Below, piece by piece: positions 34,874 through 44,063 of a stretch of 64,000 nt of DNA. The notes under the pieces are model-generated. The model worked only from the letters and a program-made list of their open reading frames with translations. It did no database searches and was not told where the DNA came from. This DNA is from Caballeronia ptereochthonis (GTDB lineage: Bacteria > Pseudomonadota > Gammaproteobacteria > Burkholderiales > Burkholderiaceae). The first letter of the stretch is position 1, and the number at the start of each line of letters is the position of its first letter. Where the stretch lies: NCBI RefSeq assembly GCF_001545075.1, contig NZ_FCOB02000031.1, forward strand, positions 26,852-90,851. Reading direction: 5' to 3'. Position numbers and translations under genes: made by a program.

Positions 34874-37800
34874 CTATGCTTTCTCGACCTTCACGAGAAA
34901 CGACTTGAACTCCGGCGTCTGCGAGTTCCCGTCGCCCACGGAAGGCGTCAGCGTATTGACGAGATAGCCCGGCTGCGTGAGGCCCTTGAAGCCCCAGTGC
35001 AGCGGCAGGCCGACGGTGTGCACCTTCTTGCCCTCCACCATCAATGGCTTGATGCGCTTGGTGACGAGCGCCACCGCGACGATATGCCCGCGATTGCTCG
35101 ACACCTTCACGCGATCGCCCGCGACGACGCCCACTTCCTTCGCATGCTCCTCGCCGATCTCCACGAACTGCTGCGGCTGAATGATCGCGTTCAGGCGCGC
35201 ATGCTTGGTCCAGTAGTGGAAGTGCTCGGTCAGGCGATAAGTGGTCGCCGTGTTCGGGAACTTGTCGGCGGTGCCGAACGCGGCGCGATCATCCGGGAAC
35301 ACGCGCGCGGCCGGGTTGCTCGTGACCGCCTTGTTGTCCGGGAAGAACGGGTTGTAGCCGAGCGGCGTCTCGAACGGCTCGTAATGCGCCGGGAACGGCC
35401 CTTCGTTCATGCCGTCGCGCGCGAAGAAACGCGCCACGCCCTCCGGATTCATGATGAACGGGCTCATGCCCTTGTCGGGCGGCTCGTCCACCTTGAAATC
35501 GGGGACGTCCGGCCCCGACCATGCGCGTCCATTCCACGCGACCAGCTTGCGGGACGGATCGAACGGCTTGCCGTTGAGATCGCACGATGCGCGGTTGTAC
35601 AGCACGCGCCGGTTCGCCGGCCACGCCCATGCCCAGCCGAGCGTCTGGCCGATGCCCGTCGGGTCCGAGTTGTCGCGGCGGCCCATCTGGTTGCCCGCCT
35701 GCGTCCACGAGCCGCAGAAAATCCAGCAGCCGCTCGAAGTCGAGCCGTCGTCGCGCAACTGCGCGAAGCTCGCGAGTTGCTCGCCGCGTTTCACCAGCAC
35801 TTTCGTCTGATCCGCCGGATCGGTGACGTCGGCGAGTGCGCGGCCGTTGAACTCCATCGCGAGCTCTTCGGGCGTGGGGCTTTCGGGGTCCGCATACGGC
35901 CAGGTCATCTTCAGGATCGGATCGGGATACTTGCCGCCCTTCTCCTGATACGCCTTTCTCATGCGCAGCCACAGCCCCGACATGATTTCCAGATCGCTCT
36001 TCGCTTCGCCGGGGCCGGCCGCGCCTTGCCAGTGCCATTGCAACACGCGCGACGAACTTACGAGCGAGCCGCGCTCCTCCGCGAAACACGTCGTTGGCAG
36101 GCGGAAGACTTCGGTCTGGATCTTCGATGCGTCGACGTCGTTGAACTCGCCGTGATTCTTCCAGAACTCCGAGGTCTCCGTCGCGAGCGGATCCATAATG
36201 ACGAGCCACTTCAGCTTCGACAGCCCGAGCCCGATCTTCGCCTTGTTGGGCGCCGCGGCGAGCGGATTGAAGCCCTGCGCGATGTAGCCGTTCATCTTGC
36301 CCGCGGCCATCAGCTCGAAGACCTGCAGCATGTCGTAGGACTTGTCGAGCTTCGGCAACCAGTCATAGCCGAAGTTGTTCTCGGCGGTCGCGTTGTCGCC
36401 CCACCACGACTTCATGAAGCTCACGTAGAAGGCGCGATAGTTCTTCCAGTAGCTCAGCTGGTTCGGCCGCAGCGGCTGCGCCGCGCGCTTCCTGATGTAC
36501 TCCTCGTAGTCCTGCTCGCCTTCCATCGGCAGCGTCATGTAGCCGGGCAGAAGGTTCGACATCAACCCGAGATCCGTCAGACCCTGGATGTTCGAGTGCC
36601 CCCGCAGCGCATTCATGCCGCCGCCCGCGATGCCGATGTTGCCGAGCAGAAGCTGCACCATCGCGCCCGTGCGGATCATCTGCGCGCCGACCGAGTGATG
36701 CGTCCAGCCGAGCGCGTAGAGGATCGTGGCCGCGCGATTCGGCACGGCGGTCGTCGCGAGCATCTCGCAGACCTTCAGGAACTTGTCGGTCGGCGTGCCG
36801 CACACCTTCGTCACCATTTCCGGCGTATAGGCGGCGTAATGCTGCTTCATCAGGTTGTAGACGCAGCGCGGATGGGCAAGCGTCGGATCGGTCTTGACGT
36901 AGCCGTCCTCGCCGCGCTCGTAGTCCCAGCTCGTCTTGTCGTACTTGCGGTGCTCCGCGTCATAGCCCGAGAACAGGCCGTCCTTGAACGCGAAGTCCTC
37001 GCGCACGATGAACGACATGTCCGTGTAGTTCTTCACGTACTCGTGCTGGATCTTGTCGTGCGTGAGCAGATAGTTGATCACGCCGCCCAGGAACGCGATG
37101 TCCGTGCCGGTGCGAATCGGCGCGTAGAAATCCGCGACCGATGCGGTGCGCGTGAAGCGCGGATCCACGACGATGAGACGCGCCTTCCTATGCGCCTTCG
37201 CCTCGGTCACCCACTTGAAACCGCACGGGTGTGCCTCGGCCGCGTTGCCGCCCATCACCAGAATCAGGTCCGTGTTCTTGATGTCGACCCAATGGTTCGT
37301 CATCGCTCCACGGCCAAACGTCGGGGCAAGACCTGCCACCGTCGGGCCATGTCAGACACGCGCCTGATTGTCGAATCCGAGCATCCCCCAGCTGCGCACG
37401 GTCTTGTGCGTCAGATAGCCGACCTCGTTGCTCCCCGCCGACGCCGCGAGAAAGCCCGAGGTCAGCCAGCGGTTGACCTTCTTGCCGTCGGGCGTCGTCT
37501 CGACGAAGTTCGCGTCGCGGTCTTCCTTCATCAGCGCCGCGATGCGGTCGAGCGCGTCTTCCCACGAGATGCGCTTCCACTCGTTCGACCCCGGCGCGCG
37601 ATGCTCGGGGTACGTCAGCCGGCTCGGGCTGTGAATGAAGTCGATGAGCGAGGCGCCCTTCGGGCAGAGCGTGCCGCGATTGACCGGATGATCCGGATCG
37701 CCCTCGATGTGGATGATGCTGGACTTGGCGTTCTTGGCGTTGTCGCCCAGTCCGTACATCAGGATGCCGCACCCGACTGAGCAGTACGGGCAGGTGTTGC

Positions 37801-37942
37801 GCGTTTCCGTGGTGCGCGACAGTTTGTATTGCCGGACTTCGGCAAGCGCGGGTGCCGGAGAGAAGCCCATTGCCGCCAGGCTCGATCCGGCGAGCGTGCT
37901 CGCGGAGACCTTGAGGAACTGTCGCCGTGACATTTGGAGCAT
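34874..37942 (-). CDS. fdoG: Formate dehydrogenase catalytic subunit, selenocysteine-containing
   Basis: About 1022 residues when UGA at 37352-37354 is read as Sec197; otherwise it looks like two separate frames. The N-terminus has a twin-arginine signal (MSRRQFLKVSASTLAGSSL), then a [4Fe-4S] site NTCPYCSVGCGILMYG. Around the active site the order is GFDNQARV-Sec-HGPTVAGLAPTFGRGAMTNHW, as in E. coli FdnG/FdoG. The rest binds bis-MGD molybdenum or tungsten cofactor. Oxidises formate to CO2 in the periplasm. Start ATG 37942 lies after GAGGGCAA. First gene of fdoGHI. Confidence 0.96.
37319..37354 (-). promoter_or_regulatory. Sec UGA codon and SECIS-like hairpin in fdoG
   Basis: The UGA is at 37352-37354. 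Right after it the mRNA can fold CGACGGU-GGCA-GGUCU-UGCC-CCGACG: a lower stem, an upper stem GGCA/UGCC and an apical GGUCU loop, the same loop that SelB recognises in E. coli fdhF and fdnG. The loop is ~17 bases after UGA, the normal distance. Confidence 0.88.
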
Positions 37943-38292
37943 GATTGCCCTCGGCGCGTCGTAAAGTGGATGACTAAAGTATATGGTGCACGATGAATCC
38001 TGACAGAAAGCTCGACTTGGGATTTGCACGGATGCGTCGGCCGCGCCCTTCCCATGCAGCGCACGTCTTCACGCGTGCCCGCGGCTGCTTCGGACACGAC
38101 GGTGATCCGCGGCCGTGTTTCGTCCGTGCGACCGATGACAAGCATCGGTCCTGCGGACGCCGCAATCGTCCGACGTGAGCAAACCCCGCGCCCGGAGCGC
38201 GCACACTTACCCACGTTCTGGAATGGAACGTGCTCGACCGGCTGAAACCCCGAACGCGCCGCCCGCGTGTCTATCGAACCGAGAGGTCCGTG
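37943..38292. promoter_or_regulatory. Divergent gap with predicted fdoG promoter
   Basis: 350 bases between fdoG (minus) and the YihY gene (plus). On the minus strand a sigma70-type promoter is seen: -35 CTGTCA (38001-38006), 17-base spacer, -10 TATACT (37978-37983), predicted start ~37971, 30 bases before the ATG. No FNR box of the type seen in region 1 was noticed here. The rest (38007-38292) shows no gene. Confidence 0.6.
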
Positions 38293-39618
38293 ATGAGTTC
38301 CATCTCAACGCAGAAAATCGAAACCCAGGTCAGGAAGGATGCGTCATGGGTGCTCGGCGCGCTCAAGAAGTTCTCGGAAGACCGCTGCGCCGCGATGGCC
38401 GCGAGCATCGCGTTCTACTCCGCCTTCTCGCTCGCGCCGACGCTCGTCATGGTGATCGCCGTCGCGGGCTGGGTGTTCGGGCCGGAAGCCGCGCGCGGCC
38501 AGTTGTTCCATCAGGTAAACGGGCTCATCGGCGATCAGGCGGCGGCGGGCGTGCAGAGCATCGTCGAGAACGCGCATCGCAGCGGCGGAACAGGCATCGC
38601 CGCGATCATCTCTTTCGTGCTGCTGGCGATCGGCGCGTCGGCGACGTTCTCTTCGCTCAATACCGCGCTCAATATCGTGTGGCCGCTTTCCGGCGAGCAG
38701 CGCTCCAGCGTGATGGCGATGGTGCGGGTGCGGCTCGTCTCGTTCGGGCTCGTGCTCGGCGTCGCGTTTCTCCTGATCGTCTCGCTCGTGCTCGATACGG
38801 CGATCCAGGCGGTCGGCATGTGGCTCTGGGGCGACTCGCCGTTCGTGATCATCGGCGACGTCGTGCAGATGGTGGCCGGTCTCGCGATTCTCTCGGTGGC
38901 GTTCGGCGCGCTGCTCAAGTTTCTGCCCGACGCGCCCGTGCAATGGCGCGATGCGCTCGTCGGCGGGATGGTCGCGGCGGTACTGTTCTCGGCGGGCAAG
39001 AAACTCTTCGCGGTGTATCTGACGCACGCGGGCACCGCGAGCGCATTCGGCGCGGCAGGCTCGCTCGCCGTGCTCCTGATGTGGCTGTATTTCTCCGCCG
39101 CCGTGCTGCTGCTCGGCGCGGAGTTTTCGGCGGCGCGGGCGCGCCTGCATGATCCGCGCGGCGCCTGGGGCATGCAGGATCACAGCCGCGTGCCGCCGGG
39201 CAGCCGCGCAAAGATCGGCTCGCTGCTCGCGGCGTCAACGCGCGTGGCCGCGCCGGTGGCCGCCGCGGCCACGATCGCGCCGACCACACCCGCGAGCGCG
39301 CGCGCCGACGCGCCAGTCACCGCGAGCGCGAGACGCGCGATCGGCGCGCGCGCCCAGCACGCGCAGCAACTGACCGGACAGGCGCGCAGGAAGGTGTCCG
39401 CCGTGGCGCGGGCGCTGGAGCTCTCGCGCAGGCTCGTGCGGGCGGAATCGACGGCCACGCGCGCCACCGCGCGGGCGATGATCGGCGCGGGCCGCCAGGC
39501 GTCGCGCGCCAATGAGGCGGTGCGCCGGCATCCGTGGCGCGCGGTGCTCGTCGCCGCGAGCGCGGGCGTGGCGGTGGCGCTGCTTTCCCGCCGCGAGTCC
39601 GAACGATATGACGATTGA
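38293..39618 (+). CDS. YihY/BrkB-family membrane protein with Ala/Arg-rich tail
   Basis: 441 residues. Residues ~20-300 are the six-helix YihY (formerly 'RNase BN') core with RCAAMAASIAFYSAFSLAPTL and the closing YFSAAVLLLGAEFSAARAR. Function of the family is not settled. The last ~140 residues are rich in Ala, Arg and Thr and end in a hydrophobic segment (AVLVAASAGVAVALLSRR), resembling the DUF883 (ElaB-like) proteins that bind ribosomes at the membrane; a fusion of the two is inferred. ATG 38293 follows GAGAGG. Confidence 0.85.
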   Translation: MSSISTQKIETQVRKDASWVLGALKKFSEDRCAAMAASIAFYSAFSLAPTLVMVIAVAGWVFGPEAARGQLFHQVNGLIGDQAAAGVQSIVENAHRSGGTGIAAIISFVLLAIGASATFSSLNTALNIVWPLSGEQRSSVMAMVRVRLVSFGLVLGVAFLLIVSLVLDTAIQAVGMWLWGDSPFVIIGDVVQMVAGLAILSVAFGALLKFLPDAPVQWRDALVGGMVAAVLFSAGKKLFAVYLTHAGTASAFGAAGSLAVLLMWLYFSAAVLLLGAEFSAARARLHDPRGAWGMQDHSRVPPGSRAKIGSLLAASTRVAAPVAAAATIAPTTPASARADAPVTASARRAIGARAQHAQQLTGQARRKVSAVARALELSRRLVRAESTATRATARAMIGAGRQASRANEAVRRHPWRAVLVAASAGVAVALLSRRESERYDD

Positions 39619-39945
39619 ACGTCGCGAAACGGACATACCGCGGCTGTCCGGCGAATCCGAAAAATCGCGCGCCGAAAAAGCCGTTTGTTATTTGAATCGA
39701 CGGTAATCGAACGCCGCAACGAAAGCGCCGGATCTAAAACCCGCAGCTCGCGCGGAACTTTTCGAGACCGCGCCTGTCATCGCGAAATTCCTCGAAACAC
39801 CGCCGGAGAAGCTTGACTGGCGGGCGTCACGCCCGAGTGTGTGTTTTTCGAGACAGTCTATATTTTTTCATTTCTTAAGTTACGAAACGTTGCGTTATTC
39901 TCTGCGCCGGCAACAACGATTTTAATCATTCGCGTGGAGAATTCG
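39619..39945. other. Leader region of the second porin
   Basis: 327 bases without a gene. It has an A/T-rich patch just before the porin (39841-39925) with TATATT at 39859-39864 as a likely -10, and a small dyad GGGCGTCACGCCC at 39821-39833. No good -35 matches the -10. Confidence 0.4.
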
Positions 39946-41106
39946 ATGAAACGATTCGCACTGACGTCCCTCTCGCTGGCTCTGCTCGGCGCAGCGGGCG
40001 CGGCACAGGCACAAACGAGCGTGACGCTGTATGGCGTGATCGATACCGGTCTTGGCTATGTGAGCCACGCCAACGAAAACGGCGACAAGCTGTTCGGCAT
40101 GATCAACGGTACCCTGTCCGGTCCGCGTTGGGGCTTGAAGGGTCAGGAAGACCTGGGCGGCGGTCTCAAGGCAATCTTCCAGTTGGAAAACGGCTTTGAT
40201 CCGGGCACCGGCAGGCTCAATCAGGGCGGTCGCGAATTCGGTCGTCAGGCATTCGTCGGTTTGAGCGGAGCCCAGTGGGGTACCGTGACGTTGGGTCGTC
40301 AGTATGACCCGTCGGTCGACATGGTCCAGGGCATCACGGGTGACAACTACTGGGGTGCAGCCTTCGCGACGCCGGGCGACGTGGACAACTACGACAACAG
40401 CCTGCGCGTGAACAATGCCGTCAAGTACGTGTCGCCGGTGTTCGCTGGCTTCCAGTTCGAAGGCATCTACGGCTTCAGCAATCTGGCGGGCACGACCGGC
40501 CAGGGCCAGACGTGGGGCGGTGCTGCGACGTACAACAACGGCCCGTTCGCTGCGGCGGCCAGCTACCTCTACGTGAACAACCCGAGCGCGAATCGCGCGA
40601 CCGCTGGCTGGAACAGCCCGTCGTCGGACTCGCTGTTCAACACCCCGATCAACGTCGGCTATCAGACCGCTCACTCGATCGGTATCGCACGCGCTGCAGG
40701 CCAGTACGTGTTCGGCGCATTCACGGTCGGTGGCTCGTATAGCTTCTCGCAGTACAAGAACGACGGCAATTCACTCTTCACGGAGCAAGAGAAGTTCAAC
40801 ACCGGCAACGCTTTCGTGAACTTCCAGCTCACGCCTGCCACGCTGCTCGGCCTCGGCTACACCTACACGCACGCCAGCGGCGACACGTCGGCTACGTATC
40901 ATCAGGTCAGCCTGGGTGCCGACTACTCGCTGTCGAAGCGTACCGACGTCTACGCCGTCGGCGCGTATCAGCACGCAAGCGGCACGCAGCGCAACGCGGA
41001 TGGTGTGACGACGTCCACGGCCCAAGCCTCGATCAGCGACTTCGGTTTCAGCAGTGGCCGCAGCCACCAGGAGCTCGTGATCCTCGGTCTGCGTCACAAG
41101 TTCTAA
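39946..41106 (+). CDS. Outer-membrane porin, Gram-negative type, probably major
   Basis: 386-residue porin of the same class as the one at 24.1 kb: signal peptide (LALLGAAGAAQAQTSVTLYG), RWGLKGQEDLGGGLKAIFQLENGFD, and C-terminal strand ending LGLRHKF. Codons are more selective and less GC-rich than in nearby genes (many GGT, CGT, AAC), which indicates high expression. The ATG at 39946 follows GTGGAG. A strong terminator lies 59 bases after the stop. Confidence 0.94.
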   Translation: MKRFALTSLSLALLGAAGAAQAQTSVTLYGVIDTGLGYVSHANENGDKLFGMINGTLSGPRWGLKGQEDLGGGLKAIFQLENGFDPGTGRLNQGGREFGRQAFVGLSGAQWGTVTLGRQYDPSVDMVQGITGDNYWGAAFATPGDVDNYDNSLRVNNAVKYVSPVFAGFQFEGIYGFSNLAGTTGQGQTWGGAATYNNGPFAAAASYLYVNNPSANRATAGWNSPSSDSLFNTPINVGYQTAHSIGIARAAGQYVFGAFTVGGSYSFSQYKNDGNSLFTEQEKFNTGNAFVNFQLTPATLLGLGYTYTHASGDTSATYHQVSLGADYSLSKRTDVYAVGAYQHASGTQRNADGVTTSTAQASISDFGFSSGRSHQELVILGLRHKF

Positions 41107-41164
41107 GAACAACCGACTGGCGTGGCACGCGAGTGCCGCGTCTGGAGGACCGCAGTACCCTCGA

Positions 41165-41198
41165 ACAGCCATCGGTCTTGCCGGTGGCTGTTTTTTTT
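41165..41198 (+). terminator. Rho-independent terminator after porin
   Basis: Stem CAGCCATCGG / CCGGTGGCTG (GU/CA slips allowed) with loop around TCTTG, followed by eight T. Ends the porin message. Confidence 0.85.
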
Positions 41199-41305
41199 GC
41201 GCGCGCTGCGACGTAACAAATCGTCGAAATCAACCAGACGCGCGCAACGTCGGCAACCGGCCGTCGCAGAATCGCCCGGACATCAACAACCGGGAGTTCC
41301 ATGCA

Positions 41306-42295
41306 ATGCCGCTGTCCTGCACTTCCCTTCGCTCTTTCATGCTCGCTTCATCGCTCGCCGCCTGTATCGCGAGCGCAGGGTGCGGGCCAGGAAGCATCCC
41401 GTCCGCCCACGCCGACGATTCATCCGGCTTGCCGATGATCGTCGCGCATCGCGGCGGCACGGCCGATTACCCTGAAAACACGCTGCTCGCCATCGAAGGC
41501 GCGCTGACGAATCACGCCGACGCGATCTGGCTCACCGTGCAGCTCACGCGCGATGGCGTGCCGGTGCTCTACCGTCCGGCCAATCTCTCGGCGAACACCG
41601 ACAGAAAAGGCGCGGTCGCCGCGCTCGATTTCGCCGCGCTCGAGCGCCTGAACGCGGGCTGGAACTTCGCCCGTTCCGACGCGGGCGGCGCGAAACGTTA
41701 TCCGTATCGCGACGAGCCGGTGCGCATTCCCGCGCTCGCGGAGGCCCTGCGCGCGATTCCACCGGCCGTACCCGTGATGCTCGACATGAAGGCCCTTCCC
41801 GCCGACCCGCAAGCCGCTGCCGTCGCGCGCGTGCTCGACCAGGAAAACGCCTGGCAGCGCGTATTGATCTATTCGACCGACGCCGCATACCAGAAGGCAT
41901 TCGCGGCGTATCCTCAGGCTCGCGTCTTCGAGTCGCGCGATGCGACCCGCGCAAGACTCGCCGCCGTTGCGCTTGCGCAGACGTGCGAAGACGCGCCGCA
42001 GCCCGGAACATGGACGGCGTTCGAGTTCGCGAGAAAGATGGAGCTGGTGGAAACCTTCACGCTCGGCGAAGCGCGCTCGGCGGTGACGGCCACGCTCTGG
42101 ACGCCCGAAGCGGTAGCGTGCTTCCGCAAGATGGGCGAGGCGCGGATTCTGGCGATCGGCATCGACAACGCCGACGACTATCGGGCCGCGGCCTGCCTCG
42201 GCGTGAACGCCGTGCTCGCCGATTCCCCGCAACGGATGCGGGCGATCAAGGCAGGCATGACCCGGCCGCTGCAATGCCCGTCATCTGCGCGCTGA
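41306..42295 (+). CDS. GDPD-fold exported protein, probably without normal activity
   Basis: 329 residues. N-terminal lipoprotein/export signal (ASSLAACIASAGC). The glycerophosphodiester phosphodiesterase barrel is recognisable from IVAHRGGTADYPENTLLAIEGAL and LTRDGVPVLYRP. In active enzymes the second strand carries Glu-x-Asp and the loop His-Asp; here they read IWLTVQL and LYRP, so two metal ligands and one catalytic His are missing. It may bind rather than cut glycerophosphodiesters. ATG 41306 follows GGGAG. Ends 15 bases into the convergent Anbu gene. Confidence 0.8.
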   Translation: MPLSCTSLRSFMLASSLAACIASAGCGPGSIPSAHADDSSGLPMIVAHRGGTADYPENTLLAIEGALTNHADAIWLTVQLTRDGVPVLYRPANLSANTDRKGAVAALDFAALERLNAGWNFARSDAGGAKRYPYRDEPVRIPALAEALRAIPPAVPVMLDMKALPADPQAAAVARVLDQENAWQRVLIYSTDAAYQKAFAAYPQARVFESRDATRARLAAVALAQTCEDAPQPGTWTAFEFARKMELVETFTLGEARSAVTATLWTPEAVACFRKMGEARILAIGIDNADDYRAAACLGVNAVLADSPQRMRAIKAGMTRPLQCPSSAR

Positions 42296-43171
42296 GAGCA
42301 CTTGCTGCTGCGGCGCATTGGCCGCCGGATCGACGTCTTCCGCGAGCGTCTGCGCGGGTGCGTCCGAGCCGCACGGCAGATCGCCGATCACGAGCCGCGG
42401 CACCGTGCTGCGCGTCTCGCGCGGGCGCAGCGGCACGTTCTCGAGCTCGGTCCAGGACGGGTTCGGAATCTCGCCGAAGAGCTGGCGCAGGCGTTCGCCC
42501 CAGGTCTTGTTGATCATCTGGTAGTACGCGCTGTTGTTGTCGAGCGTGGCGAAGCGCGTCACGCGCAGCGAGTCCTTTTCGTAGACCAGCAGATCGAGCG
42601 GCAGGCCGACCGACAGATTGGAGCGCAGTGTCGAATCCATCGAAATGAGCGCGCACTTGGCGGCTTCGTCGAGGGGCGACGCGGGCGTAATGACGCGATC
42701 GATGATCGGCTTGCCGTACTTCGACTCGCCGATCTGGAAATACGGCGACACCCGCGTCGATTCGATGAAATTGCCCGCCGCGTAGATCATGAAGAGGCGC
42801 GGCGGTTGGCCGCAGATCTGCCCGCCGAGGATGAAGCTGCAATTGAAGTCGACGCTGAATTCCGCGAGCGACAGCGCGTCGCGCCGATGCACTTCCCGCA
42901 CCGCATCGCCGACGATGCGCGCCGCTTCCGCCATCGTCGCGACGCTGTAGAGCGTGGGCGCGTTGGGATCGGACGGCTCCGCGAGCAGATGCGTCACCGC
43001 CTGCGTGAGCGCGAGATTGCCCGCCGCGAGCAGGACGATCACGCGCTCGCCCGGCTGTTCGAAAACGACCATCTTGCGCGCGGCGCTCACGTGGTCCACG
43101 CCGGCGTTGGTGCGCGTGTCGGACAGGAATACGAGTCCCTCGTCCACGCACATGCCCACGCAATAAGTCAT
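42281..43171 (-). CDS. Anbu-type proteasome homologue (COG3484)
   Basis: 296 residues, an Ntn-hydrolase of the proteasome beta/HslV kind. After Met removal the nucleophile would be Thr2 in MTYCVGMCVDEG; Asp18 and Lys33 (SDTRTNAG, ARKM) complete the usual active site. Anbu forms large open rings with little or no known peptidase activity. It ends a four-gene minus-strand operon with ATP-grasp, alpha-E and transglutaminase-like proteins, a conserved set thought to make and process a peptide tag. ATG 43171 chosen because Thr must be residue 2. Confidence 0.92.
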   Translation of the reverse strand: MTYCVGMCVDEGLVFLSDTRTNAGVDHVSAARKMVVFEQPGERVIVLLAAGNLALTQAVTHLLAEPSDPNAPTLYSVATMAEAARIVGDAVREVHRRDALSLAEFSVDFNCSFILGGQICGQPPRLFMIYAAGNFIESTRVSPYFQIGESKYGKPIIDRVITPASPLDEAAKCALISMDSTLRSNLSVGLPLDLLVYEKDSLRVTRFATLDNNSAYYQMINKTWGERLRQLFGEIPNPSWTELENVPLRPRETRSTVPRLVIGDLPCGSDAPAQTLAEDVDPAANAPQQQVLSARR

Positions 43172-43248
43172 GTCAATCCGTCCTGAAACAAGCAAACCAT
43201 CATTGTACTGAGCGCGCCCGCGCACCGCATCCATCCTGCGCGGCGCAT

Positions 43249-44046
43249 TCACTGATCCGATCGCGCGTCGATGCTGACGCGCATCGCGAGCGTTTCCTCC
43301 TTGCCGCCGACGCGCGAGCCGCGCACCGGAGCCGCGGCCTCGTAGTCGCGCGCCACGGCGAGGCGGCAATGGCGCTCGCCGGCGAACGCGGCTCGTGTCG
43401 CGTCCAGCGAGACCCAGCCGTGCTCGACCCACACGTCGACCCAGGCGTGCACCGCGACGGATTCATCCGCGCCCGCGTCGAAATAGCCGCTCACGCAGCG
43501 CGCCGGCACGCCCCGTGCGCGGCAGCAGGCCAGCATCAGGTGCGCATGATCCTGCGCGTTGCCGACGCCGCGCCCGAATGCCTGCGCCGCCGTGCCCGGC
43601 GCATCGGCCTGCTCGTTTCGATACTGCATGCGCTCTCCGATGCGCTCCGCCAGCGCGATCAGCGACGCGGACGTATCGAGCGCGGGCACGCGATGCGCGA
43701 GATCGCGGATCGCCGCATCGGGCGTGGTCAGCGCGGTCGCGCACGTGAAATGTTCGAGCGGGATCGGACCGGCCTCGTCGAACAGGCGGCCGTCGACAAG
43801 CGCTTCGGCTTCGACTTCGCCGCTCACGCTCACGTGGATCTCGCTGTGCGGCTTCGTCAGCACGAGCGTATGCAGCGCGTTGCCGTAGGCGTCACGGGCG
43901 GCGTCGAGCTTGCCCGGCGCTTCGACATGCCAGTGCCGCACGATCTGCGACGAGCCGCTCGCCGGCGTCACGCGAAACTGCTGGATCGAATACGTGACGG
44001 GCGCGGCGTAGCGGTAACGGATGTCGTGGCGAATGGTCAGCAGCAT
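43249..44046 (-). CDS. Transglutaminase-like protein of the Anbu operon
   Basis: 265 residues. N-terminal beta domain opening MLLTIRHDIRYRYAAPVTYS and a transglutaminase core with His in AVHAWVDVW and Asp in WVSLDATR. The position that holds the catalytic Cys in active enzymes (G-x-C-Q-D) reads GNAQDHAHL, with Ala instead. So it lacks the usual nucleophile, unless nearby cysteines (LACCRARG) take over. 17 bases after the alpha-E gene and 77 bases before Anbu. Confidence 0.88.
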   Translation of the reverse strand: MLLTIRHDIRYRYAAPVTYSIQQFRVTPASGSSQIVRHWHVEAPGKLDAARDAYGNALHTLVLTKPHSEIHVSVSGEVEAEALVDGRLFDEAGPIPLEHFTCATALTTPDAAIRDLAHRVPALDTSASLIALAERIGERMQYRNEQADAPGTAAQAFGRGVGNAQDHAHLMLACCRARGVPARCVSGYFDAGADESVAVHAWVDVWVEHGWVSLDATRAAFAGERHCRLAVARDYEAAAPVRGSRVGGKEETLAMRVSIDARSDQ

Positions 44047-44063
44047 GATCGATACGCCCCCGT

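Noticed and set aside
37352..37354. UGA in fdoG as a nonsense mutation
   Set aside because: It lies exactly at the Sec position of FdnG/FdoG, a SECIS-like hairpin follows, and selA, selB, selC are adjacent.
34691..37780. Very long plus-strand open frame (over 1000 codons) opposite fdoG
   Set aside because: It is antisense to a gene with many exact family motifs; GC-rich codon bias leaves the opposite strand open. Arg/His-rich composition, no domain.
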